Of a DNA stretch of 44,680 nt, positions 9,900 to 17,722 are shown piece after piece; within the stretch, counting starts at the first letter, position 1; every line of letters begins with the position of its first letter. Position numbers and translations under genes: made by a program. Source of the stretch: Planctomycetaceae bacterium (lineage in GTDB: Bacteria; Planctomycetota; Planctomycetia; Pirellulales; Pirellulaceae); contig PAQH01000077.1 in the NCBI GenBank assembly GCA_002709225.1, positions 1-44,680 on the forward strand, read 5' to 3'. The notes beneath the pieces were generated by a model. The model had not been told where the DNA came from, searched no databases, and saw nothing but the letters and a program-made list of their open reading frames with translations.

Positions 9900-10922
9900 T
9901 TATTGCCAAACACGACTTGCCTCCCGTCCATGACGAACACCGGGGCGCCAACCGCTACCCAGCAGCTGCAACAAGAGAGGCAGTAGAGCATACACCGAAC
10001 CACCTGCAATAATCGCAGCGATCGCGTATTCTCGACGGGTCAACTGGTTACCGCGTTCCCCTCCGCCACCATCAGCAAATCGTTCCAACAGCGATGTCCC
10101 GATCTGTTTCGCATTCCCGTTGTGATAATGGCCGCTCAACCGCTGTGCCAATTGACGCAATGTAGATGCATCCTGCCGGGATTGACGACCATCGATAAAC
10201 TTCCCTGAAATCGGATCACCAACCCCGACCACAAGAACATCTTTGACCGCAGCGGGCATCTGTGGCATTCCCGTCGCCGGCACCGTATCGCCATCACTAA
10301 TCACCAATACCGTCGTACTGCGAGGACGCCAGGGACGAGCCAAGCGAGCTGCCTGCTCTAGTCCGGAAAACAAATTGGTCTTTCCGGACGGGAACGCATA
10401 CTCCAGTGGCAAGTCGTCCAGGATGTTTCTAATGACTTCAATATCGCGAGTGTCCTCAACAACCGGTTTCGCCCCGTTGTATACAGCGATCACGCTGACC
10501 TTATATTCCGGCAACGCGACGCGATCAAATAACGAATCCATCAAGTCGCGGGCTCGTTGCCGTCGACTCTTCTGCTTGTCCGGACCTGCATCCTGTAGTC
10601 GCATACTGGGCGAGACATCGAGCACTAGCACCAGGTGCTTCACGTCAGCTTCTGGCATCCTCTCCAGAAGCTGGTGAACGCGGGGGGGCAATTGCAACAA
10701 TGTCACCAGGCCCCAAACCAGAGATCCCACGGCAAGCACGCGCAACAACGGTACGGCATACACCCAACTCGCGGGCCGCAAACGCGGACCAAAGGCCAAG
10801 GGCGCCAACCGGCGACAGCGATACGAATGCAGAACTTCTGCAATGGCGGCCAGGAACATCGTAGCGCAGGCTACCAGTTCCGCGAGCATGACAACGGGTG
10901 TGGTTGCGTCGTTCTCTACCAC
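9900..10922 (-). CDS. VWA-domain membrane protein, BatB-like
   Basis: Last gene of the MoxR/Bat operon. The protein has hydrophobic segments near the N-terminus (MLAELVACATMFLAAIAEV; VYAVPLLRVLAVGSLVWGLV), a von Willebrand A domain with the MIDAS motif LVLDVSPSM (DxSxS), a threonine loop SGKTNLFSGLE and ISDGD, then a C-terminal hydrophobic segment (YAIAAIIAGGSVYALLPLLLQLL). Bat proteins are thought to form envelope complexes with MoxR ATPases. The frame opens at 10988, but GTG 10922 is preferred: it has TTGAGG eight bases upstream and overlaps the preceding stop by seven bases, a translational-coupling arrangement. It gives 340 residues. Confidence 0.8.
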   Translation of the reverse strand: MVENDATTPVVMLAELVACATMFLAAIAEVLHSYRCRRLAPLAFGPRLRPASWVYAVPLLRVLAVGSLVWGLVTLLQLPPRVHQLLERMPEADVKHLVLVLDVSPSMRLQDAGPDKQKSRRQRARDLMDSLFDRVALPEYKVSVIAVYNGAKPVVEDTRDIEVIRNILDDLPLEYAFPSGKTNLFSGLEQAARLARPWRPRSTTVLVISDGDTVPATGMPQMPAAVKDVLVVGVGDPISGKFIDGRQSRQDASTLRQLAQRLSGHYHNGNAKQIGTSLLERFADGGGGERGNQLTRREYAIAAIIAGGSVYALLPLLLQLLGSGWRPGVRHGREASRVWQ

Positions 10923-11839
10923 GGCACGAACCTCAAGCCAAAAAGACAGAGCGTACCGGTGCCGATCAGCCCTAAACCGGCGATGCAAAATGGCAGAAAG
11001 TAATCCATCGATTCCGCAGCCATCTTTTCAAGTTCAGCTGGCTCCATCCGATCAATCCTCTCAAATACCAATTTCAGAGCATTGTCATCTCCCGGATTAA
11101 ACACCTCGCCACCCGTGTAGCTGGCAATATTGACAATCTCATTCGGAATGGAGGTCTCCGCAATGTGGATGGCGTAGACGGAAATGTTGTTGTCTTTCAA
11201 TTGCCGGGATATCTCATCTGCCTTCCCACCGGACAAATCGGCACTGAACCCATCAGACACCAAGACGATCATTCGATCACCTGCATTCGCTTGCTGAACC
11301 AACCGACGCTGGCAAGCCAAAAGCGCCTTGCCAATCTCCGTTCCACCAAAACCGGGAGGTGCATTCTCTGGTCTCATATAAGGCGGTGCACAACGAATCG
11401 CCGAACCATCCGACGTTAGAGGGGTCCAGTGCAAAACTGAGTTCCCAAAGAAAGTCAACCCAAAAGCGTCGCCAGTGCGAAAATCTAGAAATGAGTTAAT
11501 TGCCTCCATAGATGCATCGTATCGTGAGCCCTCGCCAAAGGATGCCGTCATGCTTCCGGAAATATCGACGCAGAATTCGATATTTGTCAGTTTCCGGCGA
11601 GTGGTCGGCTTCCCCAGTTCCTGAGGACCGGCCAGCACGAGTATCGCGATCACCAACACACACGGAGGAAGCGACTCCGCAAGATTGAGGACCACGCGCA
11701 ATGTCCAACCGCCTCGTGACTCGGCATGATCAAAAGGCAAAGTGACGGGATAATCTGGCCGTCTCCAAACACGAACCAGTAATACCAGCGGTATCACCAA
11801 CAGGGACAGCAAGGATGGGTAGGTAAAGGGAAGTGCCAT
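10916..11839 (-). CDS. VWA-domain membrane protein, BatA-like
   Basis: Aerotolerance-type (BatA) protein: an N-terminal membrane anchor (MALPFTYPSLLSLLVIPLVLLV) and a second helix near residues 60-80 (PPCVLVIAILVLAGP) are followed by a von Willebrand A domain with MIDAS residues in FCVDISGSM, GGTEIGKALLA and VSDGFS. A final helix (FLPFCIAGLGLIGTGTLCLFG) ends the protein. This matches the usual ~310-330-residue Bat arrangement. ATG 11839 is preferred because family members start just before the first helix; a TTG at 11890 extends the frame by 17 residues and lies close to the upstream stop. It overlaps the BatB-like gene. Metal-dependent ligand binding is expected, but partners are unknown. 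Confidence 0.82.
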   Translation of the reverse strand: MALPFTYPSLLSLLVIPLVLLVRVWRRPDYPVTLPFDHAESRGGWTLRVVLNLAESLPPCVLVIAILVLAGPQELGKPTTRRKLTNIEFCVDISGSMTASFGEGSRYDASMEAINSFLDFRTGDAFGLTFFGNSVLHWTPLTSDGSAIRCAPPYMRPENAPPGFGGTEIGKALLACQRRLVQQANAGDRMIVLVSDGFSADLSGGKADEISRQLKDNNISVYAIHIAETSIPNEIVNIASYTGGEVFNPGDDNALKLVFERIDRMEPAELEKMAAESMDYFLPFCIAGLGLIGTGTLCLFGLRFVPW

Positions 11840-11910
11840 GGGATGGCGTACCACATAAAGAAACCAACACGACTGATCGGGACTCAACAACAGCTCAAGC
11901 CCGGGGGCGT

Positions 11911-12735
11911 TTACGTAGGCCTGGAAAGTATCTCTTCATAAGGTCTCAAGAGACTGTCGATCGATTCTCGCTCATCGCTATCAGGCCGGTGCAACCAATG
12001 CTCCAACTTTACCAGGAGTTGCCCCGCCTCTTCGTCAGAACGCAACGCGTGCATCGCTTCGATTGCTGAGACTCCTTCAAGATCCAAACGCTGCCGCCAA
12101 AAACTCAGAATCAGACGCTCTAACTCAGCCTGCTGACGGTTCGAAATCGGGCCGTCAAGCGCATGTTCCAAAAGTGGTCGCAAACGCTCCACAACTGAGT
12201 GACTCTCTCCAATCTGTTCGTCACTCTGACCAAACGTCCGTAAGCGATGACGCACCATCCAAGCCACGATTCCCAACAAACCCAAAACCCAGCCGACGAC
12301 AGCCAGCGAGATCATCCTGCGGTACCCACCAAACTGCGGCAGCGACGCCGGTTCAAGAGGATTGGGTTCGATCTGCCCTGGTGGTAAAGACGAACCTATC
12401 ACCACCGGTACTGCGGGCAACGATACAGGTTCTGCCCCGTCACGTGGCTGAAGAAAAGAAACAAGGTCAAACGTACCAGACTGCTGTCCGAAATACTCCA
12501 GGTCGTAACGCCATTCCGTCCCGTGACGATAATCCTGCAAGATACGAACGACTAACTCTGTTTTCTGCCGAGGTGATGGGCGTACTTCGAGTCGCGGCCC
12601 CGGTAAAACGATGCCTTCGATCCTCCGCGGCACTCCGACCGTGGTCTGACCTTGCTCCTCCGCGCGAAGTGCGCTCGTGCTCAACGTGAGTAGCACTAAT
12701 GCCAGTCTATGGGAAGTTGTCACGTGCGTACCCAT
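11911..12735 (-). CDS. Bat-operon membrane protein with signal peptide and cytoplasmic helical domain
   Basis: A 274-residue protein between the DUF58 and VWA genes, the slot usually taken by small DUF4381-like or BatD-like proteins. It has a signal peptide (about residues 8-25, ending SALRAEEQ), a periplasmic beta-rich domain (~30-135, including RYDLEYFGQQSGTFDL), one transmembrane helix (~144-166, ISLAVVGWVLGLLGIVAWMV) and a charged cytoplasmic helical tail with LILSFWRQRLDLEGVSAIEA. I infer that it links periplasmic and cytoplasmic parts of the complex. Its ATG overlaps the DUF58 stop (TGATG at 12737-12733). The family name is an inference from topology and position. Confidence 0.65.
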   Translation of the reverse strand: MGTHVTTSHRLALVLLTLSTSALRAEEQGQTTVGVPRRIEGIVLPGPRLEVRPSPRQKTELVVRILQDYRHGTEWRYDLEYFGQQSGTFDLVSFLQPRDGAEPVSLPAVPVVIGSSLPPGQIEPNPLEPASLPQFGGYRRMISLAVVGWVLGLLGIVAWMVRHRLRTFGQSDEQIGESHSVVERLRPLLEHALDGPISNRQQAELERLILSFWRQRLDLEGVSAIEAMHALRSDEEAGQLLVKLEHWLHRPDSDERESIDSLLRPYEEILSRPT

Positions 12736-13595
12736 CAGCGAGCACCCTTTCCCAACAAATCGCGCGAGGCGAAAAAATGGCGCAGGTGGTGGACAAAGGG
12801 TTGATCAGTCCTCAACAGCAGATGGTCTATACCATAGTTCTTGAGACGTTTCCTGACGTCGTCCGGATCGATCCAGCGTTGTCTGCCATGCGCAATAAAC
12901 GACCTTCCGGTCTCCGCTTCACGAGCGCGAAACAAACCTGCACCCGTGTACTGCAACTCCGCCGGGTCCTGAAACTGTAATACCACCACATCGTGCTGCT
13001 GCTGTAGCCGTCGCAACGTCTTGAGAGCTCCAACCTCATGTAAATCACTTAAGACGACAACGAGCGCTCGGTGAACGAGGCTTGGCTGCAATTCCACCAG
13101 CCGTCGGACTAACGTCGTTTTCTCGTCGTATCGAAATCGACGTAGCCGATGCAACCATTGGAGAATCTGCTGCCGAGAAAGACTTGGCTGTACTCGCAGA
13201 TTCGCGTCACCTACGCCCACAACACCTACCGGGCTGACCCGGTCCAGACACGCCAATGCAAGTCCACCTGCCACATGTACAGCCAATGCATACTTGCTGA
13301 CGCTCTGGGAACTAACGGCCATTGAAGCCGACGTATCAATGAGCAGATAGCATGGCAAACACTTGGGAGCTTCATACTCCTTGACGTGCAGTTTGCCCGT
13401 ACGGGCAGTGACCCTCCAATCAATGCTGCGCGGCGGATCACCATACTCATAAGTCCTGGACTGAACATACTCGATACCGGCACCGAGAAACGGAGAGCGA
13501 TCCGTGCCGTAGCTCAAGCTATCAGCCAATTTCTTGACCGCCACGGCAAACTGCCGTGCGTCCAGTGTCTCGAGATGGTCTAAATAGCCTTCCAA
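12735..13595 (-). CDS. DUF58-domain (VWA-like) protein of the MoxR operon
   Basis: A 286-residue cytoplasmic protein that almost always neighbours MoxR ATPases. The DUF58 signature RTYEYGDPPRSIDW (about residues 47-60) is intact, followed by TGKLHVKEYEAP. A degenerate von Willebrand A core follows: LLIDTSASM carries DxSxS, and VVVLSDLHE fits the later acidic strand. It probably acts as the adaptor for MoxR. It starts 28 bases after the moxR stop and ends by overlapping the next start, so the operon is tightly coupled. No signal peptide or transmembrane helix is visible. Confidence 0.9.
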   Translation of the reverse strand: MEGYLDHLETLDARQFAVAVKKLADSLSYGTDRSPFLGAGIEYVQSRTYEYGDPPRSIDWRVTARTGKLHVKEYEAPKCLPCYLLIDTSASMAVSSQSVSKYALAVHVAGGLALACLDRVSPVGVVGVGDANLRVQPSLSRQQILQWLHRLRRFRYDEKTTLVRRLVELQPSLVHRALVVVLSDLHEVGALKTLRRLQQQHDVVVLQFQDPAELQYTGAGLFRAREAETGRSFIAHGRQRWIDPDDVRKRLKNYGIDHLLLRTDQPFVHHLRHFFASRDLLGKGAR

Positions 13596-13623
13596 GAGCG
13601 TGTCACCTCGCGAGAAGCGAGCC

Positions 13624-14694
13624 TTACATAGTACCTGTCATCGCTCCCATACCACTGAGCATTTCCTGAAGCACTTCGACTCCCTGCCGACCTTCAGCTA
13701 ACGCTTCGTAGTTCAACCGAATGCGATGCAAAATCACGTCTTCGGCCAACGCATAGAGATCTTCCGGAATCACGTAGTCCCGGCCATGTATTAGCGCCCG
13801 AGCACGAGAAGCTTTGATCAACGAAATTCCAGCTCGGGGACTCGCTCCCAATTCAATCGCCTGGTGATTACGCGTGCGATTCACCAGTTCAACAACATGC
13901 TCTAAGAATGTCTCACTGACGTGTACCTGGTGAACCTGCTCCATCGCCTCAACGAGGTCTTCCTGTGAGCCTACAGCCTGCTGATCGATCATATCGAATT
14001 CGGTACGTGCAACCGCACCGTGTTCTTGGCGTGCCACACCCAAACCCATATTACGGCGCAACACCTCGCACTCCTGGTCGCGAGTTGGATACTGCAAGCG
14101 ATGGCAGAGCATGAATCGGTCCAACTGTGCTTCCGGCAATTCAAAGGTACCCGCCTGCTCTACCGGGTTTTGCGTGGCAATCACCAAAAAGGGCGCAGGC
14201 AGCGGAAAAGTCTCCTTGCCAATGGTAACCCGATGCTCCTGCATCGCTTCGAGCAAAGCACCCTGTACTTTCGGAGCCGCACGATTAATTTCGTCCGCCA
14301 ACAAAAGGTGCGCAAAAATTGGCCCCCGATTGACGTGAAATTCCTGACTCCGTTGATCGAGTATCTCCGATCCCAGAATATCCGAAGGCAAAAGATCGAT
14401 AGTGAACTGAACCCGGGAAAATTCCAGGTCGATCGCACGGGACAGGCTCGAGGCCAAGAGCGTTTTGGCGATGCCAGGTACACCCTGCAGTAATAAATGC
14501 CCCCCCGTGAACAGAGAAATCAACATGCGTTCGACGACCACATCCTGGCCGACGACGACACGCGCGACATATTCCCGCACAGACTGTATGAACTGAATCG
14601 TGCGGTCCGCCGTGGCAGCCACGGCAACAGATGACGCCGCCTCGTCAGTGGTTGGCGGCGACGGTGTCTCTGCGGATGGACTAGTTGGTGTCAT
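13624..14694 (-). CDS. MoxR-family AAA+ ATPase
   Basis: First gene of the Bat-type operon; MoxR proteins are thought to act as chaperones for VWA-containing partners. From ATG 14694 the 356-residue protein has a Pro/Ser/Thr-rich N-terminal tail, Walker A GVPGIAKT (residues 71-78), Walker B LLLADEINRA, sensor 1 IATQNP and the family strand LPEAQLDRFMLC. SPRAGISLIKASRARAL is the sensor-2 region. An earlier in-frame start at 14721 is possible and would add MPRQTVSSI. Upstream, TTGACC (14915-14910, minus strand) could be a -35, but no good -10 accompanies it. Confidence 0.95.
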   Translation of the reverse strand: MTPTSPSAETPSPPTTDEAASSVAVAATADRTIQFIQSVREYVARVVVGQDVVVERMLISLFTGGHLLLQGVPGIAKTLLASSLSRAIDLEFSRVQFTIDLLPSDILGSEILDQRSQEFHVNRGPIFAHLLLADEINRAAPKVQGALLEAMQEHRVTIGKETFPLPAPFLVIATQNPVEQAGTFELPEAQLDRFMLCHRLQYPTRDQECEVLRRNMGLGVARQEHGAVARTEFDMIDQQAVGSQEDLVEAMEQVHQVHVSETFLEHVVELVNRTRNHQAIELGASPRAGISLIKASRARALIHGRDYVIPEDLYALAEDVILHRIRLNYEALAEGRQGVEVLQEMLSGMGAMTGTM

Positions 14695-14918
14695 AATGCT
14701 CGAAACCGTTTGCCTGGGCAAGCGAACAAGTCATTTCCGTTGCAAACCGCAAGGGCGGTCACAACTGAGTTTAGCGGCGAGATAAGTGGTGGAACGTCCG
14801 CTCGGCCGGGATTCATTCTAGATTCACAAGCGGTCGCCAACAAGTTTCCAACACGCCGTTCGACGCATTCGCCGACCCGATAAAAAATACCAGCCAACTC
14901 CAAAAAATAGGTCAAAGG

Positions 14919-15737
14919 TCAGGCAGTCCAGATCTGACTCCCACCATCGACACGCAGGACCTGCCCCGTCACAAAATCTCCCAACGGTCCAGCAAAGAAA
15001 TCGACAACCCGTGCGACTTCGTCCACAATCGCGATCCGGTTGAGCGTCCCTGCCGTCACCAAACGTTCCTGTGCAACTTCCCGAGTCCCCAGAAAACGGC
15101 CGGTTCTCGTATCACCGGGGGCCAGGCAATTGACATTCACGTTGTAATCCCGCAGCTGCTCCGCCAAGCATCGCGTATAAGCGACCACACCCGCTTTGGA
15201 AGTCGCGTAGATCGCGTGGTGGCCTGTACCTCGGAAGGCCGCAATTGATCCAATAGTAATGATGCGTCCCAGTCGACGTTCCTGCATCCCCGTCGCGACT
15301 GCCTGGCACACCAGGATCGTACTCAACAGATTGCGCTCGAGCACCGCGCGAACATCGACTTCTTTGACCAAGATCGCATCATTGGGATCGGGTTTGCCGC
15401 CCGTAGCGGCGATGTCGCCACCCGCATTATGAACCAGAATGTCTACAGGGCCTAATTTCTCTGACACGGTGGCAACAACCCGTTCTACGTCCGCGCGAAT
15501 GGTCAAATCTCCAAGGACGGAAATCGTACTCGCGCTAAATTGTTCGGCGACTTCTACCGCAGTATCCGTCAACGTGGTCCCCTCGCCGTATTCCGCCGGC
15601 CCGTGCTCACGCATGCCGTGTAGTGCCACAGCACAGCCGCTGGCAGCTAAGCGTTCAGCAAAGGCGCGACCTAATCCTCGACCAGCCCCCGTCACCAAGG
15701 CTGTTTTGCCAGCCAATACATGTCCCAAATCCGCCAT
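14919..15737 (-). CDS. Short-chain dehydrogenase/reductase
   Basis: Classical SDR of 272 residues with an intact active site. The cofactor motif TGAGRGLG spans residues 16-23, followed by the structural motif VHNAGG around residue 104. Catalytic residues fit Ser164 (TIGS), Tyr177 and Lys181 (YATSK). LAPGDTRTGRF and TGQVLRVDGGSQIW complete the fold. An acidic residue near the end of the second strand is not clear, so NAD versus NADP preference cannot be assigned. The substrate is unknown; such enzymes reduce ketones or oxidise alcohols of sugars, lipids or polyols. It is a single gene, divergent from the RND operon. Confidence 0.9.
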   Translation of the reverse strand: MADLGHVLAGKTALVTGAGRGLGRAFAERLAASGCAVALHGMREHGPAEYGEGTTLTDTAVEVAEQFSASTISVLGDLTIRADVERVVATVSEKLGPVDILVHNAGGDIAATGGKPDPNDAILVKEVDVRAVLERNLLSTILVCQAVATGMQERRLGRIITIGSIAAFRGTGHHAIYATSKAGVVAYTRCLAEQLRDYNVNVNCLAPGDTRTGRFLGTREVAQERLVTAGTLNRIAIVDEVARVVDFFAGPLGDFVTGQVLRVDGGSQIWTA

Positions 15738-16096
15738 CTGCGTTATCCCCTCCTCGCGTCAGCGAGCTTTGATGAAACAAAACGCCCCTTCGGCACCGTA
15801 AGCACACGAGATCACCCAGGTGTCAAAATGGGACGCAGCCGCCAGGTCCCTCAACTTGCCGGCATCATACTTCACTAGCCAAACACCTCAATGGAGCCGA
15901 TGAGAACCGCACGCCCGCAAATATAATAGTGGACTCATCCGAAAACAGACGTTTATAGACACGTCTCCTGCTGCTAGCATGTACTAAACAAATGTTACTC
16001 CTGAAGTCCCTTCGCGGCAGCGCCCGTGGCTCCATTGATGTGGTGCGCCTTGGTCCAACAACAACCGCCCCCTTCGTGGGTTGGCTCACAGCGAGT

Positions 16097-16116
16097 GTCC
16101 GTTTTCAAGAACGGAC
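16097..16116. promoter_or_regulatory. Inverted repeat upstream of the efflux operon
   Basis: GTCCGTT (16097-16103) and AACGGAC (16110-16116) form a perfect 7-bp dyad with a six-base centre, four bases before the direct repeats. It has no T-run. It could be an operator half-site pair or a small hairpin. Confidence 0.3.
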
Positions 16117-16120
16117 ATCG

Positions 16121-16161
16121 CGGCATGCTACTTGGCAAACGGCGGCATGCTACTTGGCAAA
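16121..16161. repeat. Two perfect 19-base direct repeats, period 22
   Basis: CGGCATGCTACTTGGCAAA occurs at 16121-16139 and again at 16143-16161, separated by three bases. A period of 22 bases is close to two helical turns, so two proteins could bind on the same DNA face. Each copy contains the palindrome GCATGC. The pair sits 143 bases before the efflux-operon start codon. Confidence 0.6.
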
Positions 16162-16303
16162 GATTTTGCGATACTGCCTGCGGGCAACCCACCAACCACA
16201 CGTGGGACAAGCCGCTGTAGTTCAGTTCGCTCCTGTATCGAGCCCGTTTACTGACCGTCGGCAAATCCACAACTGATTTTTTATTGCACCTGGACCTGAC
16301 AAC

Positions 16304-17722
16304 ATGAAGATCTTCCGTTTTCTAGCTCCTGCATTGCTGCTCCTGGCAGGTGTCGGCGTCGTGCTTGTCTCGGGTAGTGGTGACCGTGAGGCACCTACCG
16401 GAGAGAGCTCTACCGAACCACGCGAGAGTTCCCCCGCTTTGGTCAAGGCGGAACCGTTCGTGGTCCACCAAGGGCCACTTCAGCTCGAAGTCGACGGCAC
16501 CGTCGTGCCATTTCGAGAAATCAAGCTTTCCAGCGAAGTCGCGGGCCGGATACTCGTCAAGGAAGACCTCTGCCGCGCGGGCAAATCGGTCGAAATGGGT
16601 ACCACATTACTGCAAATCGACCCCGCCGATTATGAACTTGATCTGGCCCGTCTGGACAATCAAATGCAGCAGGCGGTAGTCAACTTGCAAGAAGTGGACC
16701 AAGAACTCAGGAATGCAAAAGAACTCATCAAGCTTGCCGACGAAGAACTTCAATTGCGTACCCGGGAAGTCGAACGTCTCCAGGAGTTGACCATTGGCAA
16801 AGGGGTCTCGGAAAACGAATTTGACGCTGCCCAACGCAACAAAATACTTGCAAAAAATGCGCGGCAAACAGCTCTCAATCAAATGCAAGTCTACACCACC
16901 CGGCGCAAAGGTCTCGAACTGGCACACCAAATTGCCCAATCACAACTGAAACGCGCTCAACTCGATCTCGAGCGCACACAGGTGATAATGCCTGTGAACG
17001 GCATCGTGGTCACCGACCATGTCGAACAAGGTGACTTCGTCCAACGCGGCGTACTACTGGCTACAGTGGAGGATACCTCGGCGGTAGAAGTCAAATGCAG
17101 CCTGGAGATGGACGATCTGTACTGGGTTTGGAGCCAACCTGCCCAACAATCATCCACCGCGGAAACACTCAACAGCTACAGTATTCCCCCAACGCCGGTG
17201 ACGATCCGCTATCGGATGTCGTCCCGGGGAGACATTCAGTACACCTGGAAAGGCGTACTTACCCGCTACGACGGCATCGGCCTCGACGAACGCACTCGAA
17301 CCGTACCTTGCCGAGTCCTTGTCTCAGACCCCCAAGCGGTTACAGTGTGGGAGGGTGACCGCAAAGTCGCCGCCGACACGGTGACCGGTCCGCGGGCGCT
17401 TGTGCGCGGGATGTACGTAACGGTCTCTCTGGAAATTACCACGAAACAACGTATTGTGCAGGTTCCCACGGCCGCATTCCGTGTCGATAACACGATTGGA
17501 CGGATCCGTGAAGGTCGCTACGAGCTACTCGACTCGTTGCGGGTCGTCGGGGAAGTGCAAAAACAAAATCGCAAATACTGGCTGATGGAAGCTTCCGAGG
17601 AGATGTTGACCACGGGCGACCAGGTAGTCACTTCTGCGATCACGCTCGGACTTACTTCCGGAATGGATGTAGAGATTCATAGAGAAACGTCACCAGGAAC
17701 CGAGGAGACCGAATCACAATGA
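16304..17722 (+). CDS. RND efflux periplasmic adaptor (HlyD/MFP family)
   Basis: Membrane-fusion subunit that couples an inner-membrane RND pump to an outer-membrane channel. The 472-residue protein has an N-terminal anchor or signal (MKIFRFLAPALLLLAGVGVVLV), the first half of a lipoyl domain (EVAGRILVKEDLCRAGKSVEMG), a long coiled-coil hairpin (about residues 110-215) and the returning lipoyl half (TQVIMPVNGIVVTDHVEQGDFVQ). Beta-barrel and membrane-proximal domains follow, with VRGMYVTVSLEI. It is larger than many adaptors, mainly because of the hairpin and C-terminal part. Its stop overlaps the pump gene's ATG by four bases (ATGA), so the two are translationally coupled. No outer-membrane TolC-like gene is in the window. 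Confidence 0.93.
   Translation: MKIFRFLAPALLLLAGVGVVLVSGSGDREAPTGESSTEPRESSPALVKAEPFVVHQGPLQLEVDGTVVPFREIKLSSEVAGRILVKEDLCRAGKSVEMGTTLLQIDPADYELDLARLDNQMQQAVVNLQEVDQELRNAKELIKLADEELQLRTREVERLQELTIGKGVSENEFDAAQRNKILAKNARQTALNQMQVYTTRRKGLELAHQIAQSQLKRAQLDLERTQVIMPVNGIVVTDHVEQGDFVQRGVLLATVEDTSAVEVKCSLEMDDLYWVWSQPAQQSSTAETLNSYSIPPTPVTIRYRMSSRGDIQYTWKGVLTRYDGIGLDERTRTVPCRVLVSDPQAVTVWEGDRKVAADTVTGPRALVRGMYVTVSLEITTKQRIVQVPTAAFRVDNTIGRIREGRYELLDSLRVVGEVQKQNRKYWLMEASEEMLTTGDQVVTSAITLGLTSGMDVEIHRETSPGTEETESQ

Larger units (their letters stand above)
15738..16303. other. Divergent intergenic region upstream of the RND operon
   Basis: This 566-base gap contains no convincing gene. It does contain several ordered elements: a TATAAT hexamer (15922-15927, no clear -35), an inverted repeat AGACGT/ACGTCT (15947-15952 and 15961-15966), a hairpin GTCCGTT/AACGGAC (16097-16103 and 16110-16116) and two 19-base direct repeats (16121-16161). 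These may be regulator sites for the efflux genes, although no regulator gene is adjacent. Confidence 0.45.

Noticed and set aside
13624..14694. Abnormal Walker A in the MoxR protein (GVPGIAKT)
   Set aside because: A non-Gly residue with Ala before the lysine is common in MoxR ATPases, so this is normal.
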